Shown piece by piece: positions 16,603-25,326 of a stretch of DNA of 64,000 nt. The translations under genes were made by a program, and so were the position numbers. Within the stretch, counting starts at the first letter, position 1. Every line of letters begins with the position of its first letter. The notes under the pieces were generated by a model. That model saw only the letters and a list, made by a program, of their open reading frames with translations. It was not told the origin of the DNA and searched no databases. Source of the DNA: Deltaproteobacteria bacterium (GTDB taxonomy: Bacteria; Myxococcota_A; Polyangia; Polyangiales; JADJMO01). The stretch spans positions 34,515 to 98,514 of the forward strand of contig JACPFM010000001.1 in NCBI GenBank assembly GCA_016182965.1, given 5' to 3'.

Positions 16603-17010
16603 ATGGTGCGCCCGATCGTCCTCGCGTTCGTACTCGTCGCCCTCGGCTGCAACAAGGAGAAGGGTGCCGACTGTCAGAAGCTCTTGCAGGTCGCCGGTCC
16701 TCAGCACGCGAGCCTGAGGGAGGCGTTCGGCCGAAGCGATCAGCAGCCCTCCGATCTCGAGGCGCAGGCCGTCGCGTTCGAGAAGGGCGCCGCCGACCTC
16801 GAGGCGCTCGACGTCAAGGACGAGTCGGTCAAGGCGATCGCCACCGAGTACGCCGGCGTGCTGAAGCAAGCGGCGCAGGTCCGCCGCGACATGGCCGCGT
16901 CGGCGGGTGCGCTCGATCCGGCCGCGGCCGCGAAGGCGCAGGCGGGGGCGACCTCGCTCATCGTCGAGGAGACCCGCGTCAAGGCGAAGATCGACACGAC
17001 CTGCCGTTGA
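16603..17010 (+). CDS. Small helical lipoprotein, unknown function
   Basis: 135 residues. The signal peptide MVRPIVLAFVLVALGC ends in a lipobox (ALGC). The rest is predicted helical, with a coiled-coil-like heptad pattern (AQAVAFEKGAADLEALDVKDESVKAIATEYAGVLKQAAQVRRDMAASAGAL) and one Cys pair (C25 region and the final TTCR) that may form a disulfide. Short helical lipoproteins of this type are frequent in Myxococcota. It precedes the CAP-domain lipoprotein by 17 bp, but that gene has its own -10 box, so an operon is not certain. No family recognised. Confidence 0.7.
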   Translation: MVRPIVLAFVLVALGCNKEKGADCQKLLQVAGPQHASLREAFGRSDQQPSDLEAQAVAFEKGAADLEALDVKDESVKAIATEYAGVLKQAAQVRRDMAASAGALDPAAAAKAQAGATSLIVEETRVKAKIDTTCR

Positions 17011-17014
17011 TCGA

Positions 17015-17020
17015 TACGCT
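17015..17020 (+). promoter_or_regulatory. -10 box (TACGCT) for the CAP-domain gene
   Basis: TACGCT starts 5 bases after the previous gene's stop and ends seven bases before the ATG at 17028. Confidence 0.5.
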
Positions 17021-17027
17021 GCGGTCG

Positions 17028-17819
17028 ATGCGTCGCTCCATCGCGCTCGCCCTGCTCCTTTTCGCCGGCTGTGCCCCGCGCAAGAAGATGGAGGTGTACA
17101 CGCCTCCGCCCCTGTCGCCCGCGCCGTCGGCGGCGCCGACCGAGACGGCGGCCGCGCCCGCGCCGGCGCCGCCTGCGCTGCCGAGCCCGGACATCGTGCT
17201 CGGTCCGGCGCTGACGCCGCACGGCCTCGTGCTCCCGCCCGCGTGGGGGATGCCGCCGATGCCCGTGGGATTGCCCACGCCGGGGCCGGGGGCGCTGCCC
17301 TTCCCGATCCCGAGCGTGTTTCCGTTCCCGACCGCGACGGCGCCCGCGCCCACGTCGACCGCGGCGCCTCCCGCGCCGTCGCCGAGCAGCTGGTCTCCGG
17401 CGAGCGCGGCGATGGAAGACAGGGTCCTCGCGCTGGTGAACCAGCACCGCGCGACGGGCGCGATCTGCGGCAGCAAGTCGTTCGGTCCGGCGCCGCCGCT
17501 CGGCCTCGAGCCTGCGCTGCAGAAGGCCGCGCGCGGCCACAGCCAGGACATGGCGACCAAGGACTACTTCTCGCACGACGCGCCCGACGGACGCCGGCCG
17601 CAGGACCGCATGAAGGCGGCGGGATTCTTCGGCAGCTACAGCGGCGAGAACATCGCCGCCGGCAACGAGACCGCGGACCTGACCGTCGCGCAGTGGATGA
17701 AGAGCCCGGGGCACTGCGAGAACATCATGGACAAGGACTTCAAGGTCCTCGGCGTCGGCTACTTCGGCAACCCGAGCGCGAAGTACAAGCACTACTGGAC
17801 GCAGAATTTCGGCGGCTGA
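17028..17819 (+). CDS. CAP/SCP-domain lipoprotein (YkwD-like)
   Basis: 263 residues. Signal peptide with lipobox LLLFAGC, then ~110 residues of Pro/Ala/Thr-rich linker (repeated APAP, PTP) suited to spanning the periplasm. The CAP domain covers about residues 130-263: LALVNQHRATGAICG, LEPALQKAARGHSQDMATKDYFSHDAPDGRRPQDRMKAAGF, GENIAAG, VAQWMKSPGHCENIMDKDFKVLGVGYF. The conserved His residues of HSQD and GHCENI and the Glu of GENI are present. Bacterial CAP proteins bind or cleave extracellular ligands; the exact role is unknown. The stop is followed within 6 bp by an 11-copy heptamer array. Confidence 0.88.
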   Translation: MRRSIALALLLFAGCAPRKKMEVYTPPPLSPAPSAAPTETAAAPAPAPPALPSPDIVLGPALTPHGLVLPPAWGMPPMPVGLPTPGPGALPFPIPSVFPFPTATAPAPTSTAAPPAPSPSSWSPASAAMEDRVLALVNQHRATGAICGSKSFGPAPPLGLEPALQKAARGHSQDMATKDYFSHDAPDGRRPQDRMKAAGFFGSYSGENIAAGNETADLTVAQWMKSPGHCENIMDKDFKVLGVGYFGNPSAKYKHYWTQNFGG

Positions 17820-17824
17820 TCCGA

Positions 17825-17901
17825 GTCGTCCGTCGTCCGTCGTCCGTCGTCAGTCGTCAGTCGTCAGTCGTCAGTCGTCAGTCGTCAGTCGTCAGTCGTC
17901 A
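17825..17901 (+). repeat. 11 x 7-bp tandem repeat (GTCGTCC/GTCGTCA)
   Basis: Three copies of GTCGTCC followed by eight of GTCGTCA, all in register, between the CAP-domain stop and the convergent kinase stop at 17921. Unlike the other arrays it has no inverted partner array here. Confidence 0.97.
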
Positions 17902-17920
17902 GGGAGTCATCAGGAGGCGC

Positions 17921-19342
17921 CTACCGCTTTCCGCGCGCGCGCTCCTCGGCGAGGAGCTCCTCGGCCTCGCGCTCGGCTTCCGCGACCACGTCGCGCTCCT
18001 CGCGTTCGGCGGCGACGCGAGCGCGGATGTCGATGAGATCGCTCGGCGGGGCCGGCTCGACGCGAACGCGCGGCGCCTCGGGCGCTCGGCCGCTCGCGGG
18101 CTCGCGCTCCTCCTCGCGGGGCGGCGCGGGCCCCCTCTGCACGCCGGCCATCGCGCGACGCATCGCCGCGGCCGCTCGATCGCCCGCGGCGCGCACCGCC
18201 GCGGTCGGCGCCTCGAACGTCTTTCGCCCGAGGAAGAGCGAGAGGAACGTGAAGAGCAGCGGCAAGAGCAGCTTGAGCGCGATGAGCACCACCGGGATGG
18301 CCAGCCCGACGGCGAGGGTCGCGACCAGCGCGAACGGCCACGGCCACGGCCCGGCGCGTCCCATCGGCCGGTTCGCGCGCTCCATGCGCCGCGCGTGCCG
18401 CGCGCGACGCTCGGCGCGGCGGCCCTCCCGCTCCGCGCGGTGCGCGTCGCGCTCCCACCGGCGCGCCGCCTCCTGCATCTCGCGCTCGAAGACGCGCGCG
18501 CCCTCCTCGATGCGCGCGCCGAGTTCGCGCTCCCAGTCGCCGTGGCGCTCGCGCCTCTTCGGGCGGCCGGCGAAGCGCGAGAGGAGCGGGGCGATCGCCG
18601 AGGCGCGCCGGTCGGGGTCGATCTCGAGCATCTGCTCGAGGATGTCGATCATCGTCTCGCTCGCGCGACCGCGGAGCGCGGCGCGCACGTCGACGCCGAG
18701 CCCCCGGTGCGGCAGCGCCTCGGGCTCGACCCCGGTGAGCATGGTGATCGCCGTGGCGCCGATCGAGTACACGTCGGACGCCGCCAGCGCCCGACCCTGG
18801 AACTGCTCGGGCGCCATGTAGCCGAAGGTGCCGACGACCGTGCTGCCGCCCTCGGGGCGCAGCTTGTCGCGCACCGCGCCGAAATCGACGAAGGCGAAGG
18901 AGCCGTCGGGCCGGCGGATGACGTTGCCCGGCTTCAGATCGCGGTGGACCACCGCGGGCGCGCGCCCGTGCAGGTAGCCGAGCACGTCGGCGGCGTCGTG
19001 CAGCAGGCGCACGACATCGCCCTCTCCGAGGACCGCGCCGCGCTTGCGCATCGCTGCGAGGCTCTCGCCCTCGATCTTCTCCATCACGAGGTAGAGCGAG
19101 CCGTCCGCCTCGAAGTGATCGACGTAGGCGGGCAGGCGCGGGTGGCGCAGCTCGCGCAAGACCCGCGCCTCGCGCTCGGCGAGCTCGACGTCCTTCCACG
19201 CCCGCGCGCCGCGCACGTCGAACCGCTTGATGGCGACCGCGCGCCCCTCGCGCTTGTCGACCCCGTCGAAGGTGTGCCCCTGCGCGCCCTCGCCGAGCGG
19301 CGCGAGCATGACGAACCTTCCATCGCGGAGCGACTCCGGCAT
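17921..19342 (-). CDS. Membrane-anchored Ser/Thr protein kinase
   Basis: 473 residues. The kinase domain (about 10-260) has the Gly-rich loop LGEGAQG, VAIKRF (Lys), AEREARVLRELRHPRLP, the catalytic loop VVHRDLKPGNV, DFGAV, and GTFGYMAPEQF. A long Arg/Glu-rich coiled helix (260-330) leads to a hydrophobic region (WPFALVATLAVGLAIPVVLIALKLLLPLLFTFLSLFLG, one or two membrane spans near 335-370), then a charged tail. The activation segment is short. It lies head to head with the GAF-cyclase gene (17 bp between start codons), which suggests a shared signalling role. No PASTA or other extracellular sensor is present. Confidence 0.92.
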   Translation of the reverse strand: MPESLRDGRFVMLAPLGEGAQGHTFDGVDKREGRAVAIKRFDVRGARAWKDVELAEREARVLRELRHPRLPAYVDHFEADGSLYLVMEKIEGESLAAMRKRGAVLGEGDVVRLLHDAADVLGYLHGRAPAVVHRDLKPGNVIRRPDGSFAFVDFGAVRDKLRPEGGSTVVGTFGYMAPEQFQGRALAASDVYSIGATAITMLTGVEPEALPHRGLGVDVRAALRGRASETMIDILEQMLEIDPDRRASAIAPLLSRFAGRPKRRERHGDWERELGARIEEGARVFEREMQEAARRWERDAHRAEREGRRAERRARHARRMERANRPMGRAGPWPWPFALVATLAVGLAIPVVLIALKLLLPLLFTFLSLFLGRKTFEAPTAAVRAAGDRAAAAMRRAMAGVQRGPAPPREEEREPASGRAPEAPRVRVEPAPPSDLIDIRARVAAEREERDVVAEAEREAEELLAEERARGKR

Positions 19343-19346
19343 TCGG

Positions 19347-19352
19347 TATCAT
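19347..19352 (+). promoter_or_regulatory. -10 box (TATCAT) for the GAF-cyclase gene
   Basis: TATCAT ends seven bases before the ATG at 19360; the kinase start codon lies only 5 bases to its left, so its -35 would be inside the kinase gene. Confidence 0.55.
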
Positions 19353-19359
19353 CGAAGAC

Positions 19360-21000
19360 ATGGCCGCGCAGATTGGCAAGGGGGCGGAGCCGAAAGACGA
19401 GTACGAGGACGCGCGCAAGCTCCGTCAGCTGCTCCAACTCCGCGCGCTCGTCGACGACCTCATCGAGGAGGGCCTGCTCGACCGCAAGCCGCTCGCCGAG
19501 GTCATGCGTGGCATGCTCCCGCGGATCTGCGATCTGGTCGGCGCGCGCGCCGCCTTCGTCCAGAGCTACGACGAGGACCTCCGCCTGTCGGTGTTCCGCA
19601 CGCCGAAGGACGTGGTCATCCCCGACTGGGACGCGATCGTCGCCCGCACCGCGAACGAGACGCGCGAGGTCCTCACGCTGAAGGAAGGCGCCGATCTGAT
19701 CATCGCGCAGCCGCTCGACGTCGCCGGCGAGTGGTTCGGGCGCGCCGGCCTCGTGGTGCCCGCCGACTCGATGGAGGCCGTCGATCCCGACCACCTCCAC
19801 GAGCTGCTCGACATCGCCTGCGAGGAGCTCGACAACTTCCTGTTCAGCATCAAGGCCGCGCGCGAGAAGCACCGCGTCATGATGGAGCTCGCCGACGCCC
19901 TCCGGCACCGCGTGCTCTCCGAAGGACTCCGTCAGGCCGTGTCGGTGCTCTCCGCGTCGACGCCCATCGATCGGCTGCTGCTCGCCTATGTCGCCCAGGA
20001 GGACTCCGCCGCGACGCTGCAGGTGCAGCTCTTCGAGGGGGGCAAGCTCGCGGTCGATACGATGAGCGACGCGAGCGACGTGCACGAGCTGCGCGATCTC
20101 GGGCGCGAGTGGCTGTTCGGCCGCTCGAGCGAGCTGCTCGAGCGCCTCGGCTTCGCGAGCAGGGACGGGGGCGGCGCGCGCGAGGAGGTGCTCATCTCCG
20201 GCGTCACCAACGCGGTGCGGGTCGGCAAGGTCGTGGCCACCTCGAAGAGCGGCGCGTTCAACACCTACGATCGCGAGCTGCTCGCCGGGTTCACCGGCTT
20301 CATCCGCCAGCGCGTGGTCGACTTCAACAAGGAGTGGCGCCGGCTCGCCGCCTCCTTCCGCCAGGAGGACGTGGCGCGGCTCCTCGGCGCCGACGACTAC
20401 GAGTCGCGATACCTGGCGCCGCGCGAGGACCTGGTGGCCATCGGCTACGCCGACATCGCCGGCTTCACCCGCCTGAGCGAGCAGGTGCTGCGCACGCCGA
20501 GCGCCGTCGGCGCGCTGGTCGAGGCGTGGAGCGCCGAGGCGGTGCGCCTGGTGTTCGAGCGCGGCGGCGTGTTCGACAAGATGATCGGCGACTGCATCCT
20601 CGCGCTGTTCGGACCGCCGTTCTACGACCAGTCGCCGGGCGAGCGGCTCGCCGCCGCGCTGCGCTGGGCCGTCGACATCCGCCAGATGACCCGTGAGTTC
20701 GCCGCGCGCCCGGGCTTCGAGGCGCTCCGCGAGGAGGGGCTCGGCGTGACCATCGGCGTCAACCTCGCGCCGCTCTTCGTCGGCACCTTCGGCCCCAACC
20801 GCAACTTCACCGGCTTCTCGTCGGGCATGAACAACACCGCGCGCCTGCAGAGCACCGCGCGCCGCGACGAGATCCTCGTGATGAGCGAGGCCATCGAGCA
20901 GCTGCCCGCCGGCCACGGCTTCGCGTTCGGCGAGGAGCGCTCGGCCGCGGTGAAGAACGTCGCGCAGCCGCTCCGGTTCCGGCCCCTCGAGCGCTCATGA
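19360..21000 (+). CDS. GAF-domain class III adenylate/guanylate cyclase-like protein
   Basis: 546 residues, soluble. An N-terminal ~330-residue region shows GAF-like parts (DLVGARAAFVQSYDEDLRLSVFR; IIAQPLDVAGEWFGRAGLVV; a second around 180-320). A helical linker precedes the cyclase domain (about 360-540): GYADIAGFTRLSEQ with the first metal Asp, RGGVFDKMIGDCILALFG with the second metal Asp, and VTIGVNLAPLFVGTFGPNRNFTGFSSGMNNTARLQS with the transition-state Asn and Arg. The base-recognition residues are not clear, so cAMP or cGMP cannot be chosen. Its stop overlaps the mtfA-like start (ATGA). Confidence 0.88.
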   Translation: MAAQIGKGAEPKDEYEDARKLRQLLQLRALVDDLIEEGLLDRKPLAEVMRGMLPRICDLVGARAAFVQSYDEDLRLSVFRTPKDVVIPDWDAIVARTANETREVLTLKEGADLIIAQPLDVAGEWFGRAGLVVPADSMEAVDPDHLHELLDIACEELDNFLFSIKAAREKHRVMMELADALRHRVLSEGLRQAVSVLSASTPIDRLLLAYVAQEDSAATLQVQLFEGGKLAVDTMSDASDVHELRDLGREWLFGRSSELLERLGFASRDGGGAREEVLISGVTNAVRVGKVVATSKSGAFNTYDRELLAGFTGFIRQRVVDFNKEWRRLAASFRQEDVARLLGADDYESRYLAPREDLVAIGYADIAGFTRLSEQVLRTPSAVGALVEAWSAEAVRLVFERGGVFDKMIGDCILALFGPPFYDQSPGERLAAALRWAVDIRQMTREFAARPGFEALREEGLGVTIGVNLAPLFVGTFGPNRNFTGFSSGMNNTARLQSTARRDEILVMSEAIEQLPAGHGFAFGEERSAAVKNVAQPLRFRPLERS

Positions 21001-21767
21001 TCTTCGACTGGCTCGACCGGCGCCGGCGGGCGCGGCTGCGCGAGGAGCCGTTCCCCGAGCCGTGGCGCGCGATCATCGCGCGCAACGTCCCGTACGCGAA
21101 GACGCTGACGCCGGAGGATCGCGCCGAGCTCGAGGGGCAGGTGCAGGTGTTCCTCGCGCGCAAGTCGATGGAGGGCTGCGGCGGCCTCGAGCTGACCGAC
21201 GAGATCCGGGTGACCATCGCCGCGCAGGCCTGCCTGCTCCTCCTCGGGCGCGACGTCGAGCCCTACCCCGACGTCGACGTCATCCTGGTGTATCCAGCCG
21301 CGTAACGCGCGCCGTCGACGCACGTCGCCGGCGGCGTGGTCGTCGAAGGAGAGCAGGCGCGCCTCGGCGAGGCGTCGACGCGCGGCGTGCTCGTGCTCTC
21401 GTGGGACGACGTCCTGCGCGGCGCGTGCGACCCGCGCGACGGTCACAACGTCGTCCTCCACGAGTTCGCCCACGCCCTCGATCACGAAGACGGCGCGAGC
21501 GACGGCGCGCCGGTGCTCTCCCGCCGCGCCGCCTACGCGCCGTGGGCGGAGGTCCTCGGCAAGGAGTACGAGCGCCTCCTCGACGATGACGAGCGGCGTC
21601 GGAAGACCGTCCTCGACAAGTACGGCGCGACCAACCCCGCCGAGTTCTTCGCGGTGGTCACCGAGGCGTTCTTCGAGAAGCCGGTGCAGCTGAAGACGAA
21701 GCACCCGGAGCTCTACGAGCAGCTACGGCAGTACTACCGCCAGGATCCGGCAGCGCGCTCGCGCTGA
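20997..21767 (+). pseudogene. mtfA: MtfA-type M90 zinc peptidase, interrupted by an in-frame TAA
   Basis: The frame opens MIFDWLDRRRRARLREEPFPEPWRAIIARNVPYAKTLTPEDRAELE, typical of MtfA/YeeI, and reads to DVDVILVYPAA then TAA at 21303-21305. The same frame, without shift, goes on RAPSTHVAGGVVVEGEQARLGE, WDDVLRGACDPRDGHNVVLHEFAHALDHEDG (zinc motif HEFAH), and FFAVVTEAFFEKP (third ligand Glu). In the family a Tyr normally follows the VYP segment, so TAC or TAT to TAA is the likely change. Total 257 codons, stop at codon 103. A GTG at 21336 could start the catalytic half. It is a recent pseudogene, a sequencing error, or read-through. Overlaps the cyclase stop by 4 nt. Confidence 0.85.
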
Positions 21768-21778
21768 TCGGGGTGACC

Positions 21779-24742
21779 TCACTTCACGATCACGCGATCG
21801 GTCGTGAACTTGAAGTAGGCGGTGTACGCCGCGTCTTTCAGGCACGCGTCGAACTCCGGCGTGCCCTTGTTGTAGGTGGTGCCGGAGGAGCCGGTGGACC
21901 TGCAGCGATCGACGATCTTGGTCGAGGTCGACGAGCGCGACAGCGTGTAGTTCGGGCCGCTGCCGACCGGCGGCATGGTCGGGTCTTCGGCGTCCGGCTG
22001 GCGGATGTTCACGACGCCGATGAAGCCGCCGAAAATGCGGCAGCCGCCGATGAGGACGTCGAGCAGCGAGTTGGCCGTCGTGTAGCCCTCGACGCAGTTC
22101 GCGCTGCCGCCGGGGAGCAGCGCGCTCGGCACTGGCACCTTCGACAGCGAGTACGCGCTGACCGCGCCGCACAGCTGGCCGTTGCTCATCGTGGCGAAGC
22201 TCTGGAGCGCCGGATCGAGGTGTTCGCTCGCGAGGTGGCCCGGCGTGCTGCCGGTCGACACCTTGGGCACGCTGGTCGCGCCGATGGTCGCCTTGATGCG
22301 CACGTTGGAGAGGTTGAGCGGCGACACGACGCCCGTGGAGAACTGCAGCATCAGCGTCATGTTGCCCGGACCGGCGGTGAGCGCCTTGGCCGCGATGGCG
22401 CCGTTGATCAGGCTGCTCGCCGGCGGGTTGCGCGAGCCGTCGATGGTCAACGGATCGACCGTGTACCACCAGTCGAGATCGTTGAACCCGTCGTAGGTGA
22501 GGCCGGTGGGCGCCGCGGCCGGATCGCCGCCGAGGCTGCCGAGGCTGACGGCCGGATCGCTCGTCCCGCTGAGGTCCTCGAGGCCGAGGAACTTGAACAG
22601 CACGTTGGTCGAGCCGTCCTTGACGCCGGTGTTGAGCGCGTCGCGGATGGTCGTCTGTCCCGACGAGGCGATCGCCGAGCCGAGCTGGTTCCTGGTGCAG
22701 AACGTGTCGGTGCCGAACTGCATGTCGAGCGCGTTCGCGCGGTGATTCTGCTCGAACTTGCAGCTCGAGTCGCAGCCGTCGAGGTTGAGCTTGTTGCCGT
22801 CGTCGCACTGCTCGCCGGTCTCGCGCACGCCGTTGCCGCAGACGGCGGCGACGACGTTCTTGCACAGCGCGTCGCAGGTGCCGCTGGCCGGCGGATCGCA
22901 CTGCTCGCCCTTGCTGGTGTCGACGCAGGCGTCGCCGCACGTCGACGTCTTGCAGGCGCCCGCGCCGTCGCACACGCCCGCGCCGCAGGCGATGCACTTC
23001 GTCACGTTGGTGCCGGCGTTGCACTTCTGGCCCGTCTTGCCGCCTACCGTGACCGTCTGACAGCTCTCGACGCCGTTGCAGGTGTTGGTGTCGAGGCAGG
23101 AGTCGGTCGGGGTCTTGGTGCAGGAGAACGTGCAGGTGGTCTCGCAGCCCGAGCCCGTGGCGTTGCCGGCGCCGAAGTCGCACTGCTCGCCCTTGACGGT
23201 GTCGAGGCAGCCGTCGCCGCACGTCGACGTCTTGCACGCGCCGGCGAGGCAGACGCCGCCGGAGCCGCACGCGCTGCAGTCGGAGAGCGCCGCTCCAGCG
23301 CCGCACTTCTGGCCCGTCTTGCCGGAGACGGTGACCGTCTGGCAGCTCTCGACGCCGTTGCAGGCGTTGCCGTCGCTGCAGGTGTCGGCGGTCTTGCTGC
23401 AGGAGAACTTGCAGGTCACCTCGCAGCCGGTGCCCGCGCCGTTGCCGGCGCCGAAGTCGCACTCCTCGCCGCTGTCGAGCGTGCCGTTCCCGCAGGTGAC
23501 GGCGGGCGGGACGACGCAGGAGCCGGACTTGCAGATCATGCCGGTGGCGCAGGTGGCGCCCTCGCCGAGCGGCGTGCCGGCGCCGCACTTCTGGCCGGTT
23601 TTGCCGCCGACGGTCACCGTCTGGCAGGTCTCGGTGCCGTTGCAGGCGTTGCCGTCGCTGCAGGTGTCGGCCGTCTTGCTGCACGAGAACCTGCAGTCGA
23701 TCTCGCAGCCCGTGCCCGCGCCGTTGCCGGCGCCGAAGTCGCACTGCTCGGCGCCGCTGACGATGCCGTCGCCGCATGCGCCCGAGGCGCACGCGCCGCT
23801 CTTGCAGAACTTGTCGGTCCCGCAGGAGGCGCCCTCGCCGAGCGGCGTGCCCGCGCTGCACTTCTTGCCAGCCTTGCCGCCGACGGTCACGTCGCCGCAC
23901 GTCTCGGCGCCGTTGCAGGGGTTGCCGTCGGAGCAGGTGTCGGTCGGCGTCGCGCTGCACGAGAACTTGCAGTCGATCTCGCAGCCGGTGCCGGCGCCGT
24001 TGCCGGCGCCGAAATCGCACTGCTCGCCGGTGCCCACGATGCCGTCACCGCACTTGGGCGACACGCAGGTGCCGCCTTTGCAGATCATCCCGGTGCCGCA
24101 GGCGGTGCCGTCGGCGAGCGGCGATCCGGCGGTGCAGGTGTGCTTGGCGTCGTCGCAGGTGCCCTTGCCGACGCACGGGTTGGTCGACGCGCAGTCGCGG
24201 GTCGCGTCGGACGAGACGCAGGTGAGCTTGCAGCCGTCGCAGCCGTCGCCGCTCACGGTGTTGGCGTCGTCGCACTCCTCGGTGCCGTTCTTGACGCCGT
24301 CGCCGCAGGTGACGTCGACGCACAGGCCGCCCTTGCAGAACTTCGCGTCACCGCATGACGCGCCCTCGGCCGGCGCCGTCCCCGGCGCGCACTTGTTGTC
24401 GCTGCCGCAGGTCTCTTCGCCGTTGCAAGGGTTCTTGTCGCTGCACTTCTTGTCGCCGTCGGGCCCCGGCCTGCAGGTCAACGTGCAGTCGGCCTCGCAG
24501 CCGTCGCCGTTCACGGAGTTGCCGTCGTCGCACTGCTCGACGGCTTCCTTCCAGCCGTTGCCGCAGACCGGGTTGTCGTCGTCGGGACCGCCCTCGGTCT
24601 CGGCCTCGGTGCTCGCATCGACGTCGACGTTGTCGGGAGGGATCTCGGTCCCGTTGGTGGAGCACCCTGCCTGGGCGCTGACCATCCACACGAGTCCGAG
24701 CGCGAAACAGGCCGCCGAAGCGAGGCGAAGCGAAGAGCGCAT
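21779..24742 (-). CDS. Large DUF4215 cysteine-rich repeat lipoprotein
   Basis: 987 residues. Signal peptide ending SAQAGC (lipid Cys27), an acidic linker, then about eight cysteine-rich modules. Some are classical DUF4215 (CGNGWKEAVEQCDDGNSVNGDGC; CGNGVRETGEQCDDGNKLNLDGC). Four share the variant EQCDFGAGN.xGxGCE, each followed by a near-identical cassette with CSDGN.CNG.E(T/S)CQTVTV.GKTGQKC. The C-terminal ~330 residues (from NHRANALDMQFG) form a globular domain with few Cys that I do not recognise. Such surface proteins are a hallmark of Myxococcota and are thought to be adhesive or structural. A ribosome binding site GGGAGG precedes the start. It is convergent with the mtfA-like gene. Confidence 0.88.
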   Translation of the reverse strand: MRSSLRLASAACFALGLVWMVSAQAGCSTNGTEIPPDNVDVDASTEAETEGGPDDDNPVCGNGWKEAVEQCDDGNSVNGDGCEADCTLTCRPGPDGDKKCSDKNPCNGEETCGSDNKCAPGTAPAEGASCGDAKFCKGGLCVDVTCGDGVKNGTEECDDANTVSGDGCDGCKLTCVSSDATRDCASTNPCVGKGTCDDAKHTCTAGSPLADGTACGTGMICKGGTCVSPKCGDGIVGTGEQCDFGAGNGAGTGCEIDCKFSCSATPTDTCSDGNPCNGAETCGDVTVGGKAGKKCSAGTPLGEGASCGTDKFCKSGACASGACGDGIVSGAEQCDFGAGNGAGTGCEIDCRFSCSKTADTCSDGNACNGTETCQTVTVGGKTGQKCGAGTPLGEGATCATGMICKSGSCVVPPAVTCGNGTLDSGEECDFGAGNGAGTGCEVTCKFSCSKTADTCSDGNACNGVESCQTVTVSGKTGQKCGAGAALSDCSACGSGGVCLAGACKTSTCGDGCLDTVKGEQCDFGAGNATGSGCETTCTFSCTKTPTDSCLDTNTCNGVESCQTVTVGGKTGQKCNAGTNVTKCIACGAGVCDGAGACKTSTCGDACVDTSKGEQCDPPASGTCDALCKNVVAAVCGNGVRETGEQCDDGNKLNLDGCDSSCKFEQNHRANALDMQFGTDTFCTRNQLGSAIASSGQTTIRDALNTGVKDGSTNVLFKFLGLEDLSGTSDPAVSLGSLGGDPAAAPTGLTYDGFNDLDWWYTVDPLTIDGSRNPPASSLINGAIAAKALTAGPGNMTLMLQFSTGVVSPLNLSNVRIKATIGATSVPKVSTGSTPGHLASEHLDPALQSFATMSNGQLCGAVSAYSLSKVPVPSALLPGGSANCVEGYTTANSLLDVLIGGCRIFGGFIGVVNIRQPDAEDPTMPPVGSGPNYTLSRSSTSTKIVDRCRSTGSSGTTYNKGTPEFDACLKDAAYTAYFKFTTDRVIVK

Positions 24743-24941
24743 GCGAGCACCTCCCGAGCGCTCAAGCTACCACGCGGCATCGACTCTCATTCGACGTCGC
24801 GCGCGCGTGTTGCTTGCGTGTCGCTCCGCGCGCCTTGCTTGCCGCGCCGCGGCACGCGTCATCGGGTCACGACGCGCGCCGGCCCGGCCTAGAGCACCGA
24901 ACGGTTTGAATCCGTCGCGAAACACGTGAGGTTGCGTGAGA

Positions 24942-25018
24942 TTCGCGTCGCACGGACCGGAGGGCGACGCAGGCGTACTGGCAGTACGTCGAGGAGACCG
25001 GAGGGAGTACGACGCGAA
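24942..25018. other. Candidate structured RNA or repeat element
   Basis: TTCGCGTCG (24942-24950) is matched by its exact complement CGACGCGAA (25010-25018). Inside are GTACTG-G-CAGTAC (24975-24987) and two direct ACCGGAGGG copies. The nested symmetry is more than expected for spacer DNA; function unknown. Confidence 0.35.
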
Positions 25019-25301
25019 GATCGCGCAGGGGCACCGACGGCGTCGAAAGCCGCTGAAGCGGGCTCCTCGCACACGGCGCACGCAACCGGCGCCGGGGGGG
25101 TGGGTTCGTCGATGCCGGGCATGCTCGGCGCTCACAGCGACACGCGTCTGTTGGTTGCCGACGGAGTCGACGAGTGCCGGAGCTTGCACTCGTTTGGATT
25201 CCACAGCCAAAGCAGCGCACCCGCGCTCGCGCACGCTCCCCTGCTGACGGCCGAGTCTTCGGCTTCCGCGCACACCCGCCTTTACCGCGCACAGCGCGAG
25301 G

Positions 25302-25316
25302 AGCCTGCGAAGCAGG
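25302..25316. repeat. Short perfect hairpin
   Basis: GCCTGC-GAA-GCAGGC, a 6-bp stem with a GAA loop, 25 bp before the next hairpin and downstream of the phosphoesterase gene. Confidence 0.6.
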
Positions 25317-25326
25317 CTTACGAAGC

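Noticed and set aside
17825..17901. Short direct repeats considered as a CRISPR array
   Set aside because: Units are 7 bp with no unique spacers and no cas genes nearby; they are simple tandem repeats.
20997..21767. A frameshift in the mtfA-like gene
   Set aside because: The two halves are in the same frame (33 bp between TAA and the GTG at 21336); the break is a single in-frame stop codon.
24936..25247. A 103-codon plus-strand ORF in the DUF4215 intergenic gap
   Set aside because: Arg/Thr/Pro-rich, no third-position bias or ribosome binding site, and it crosses the inverted-repeat element.
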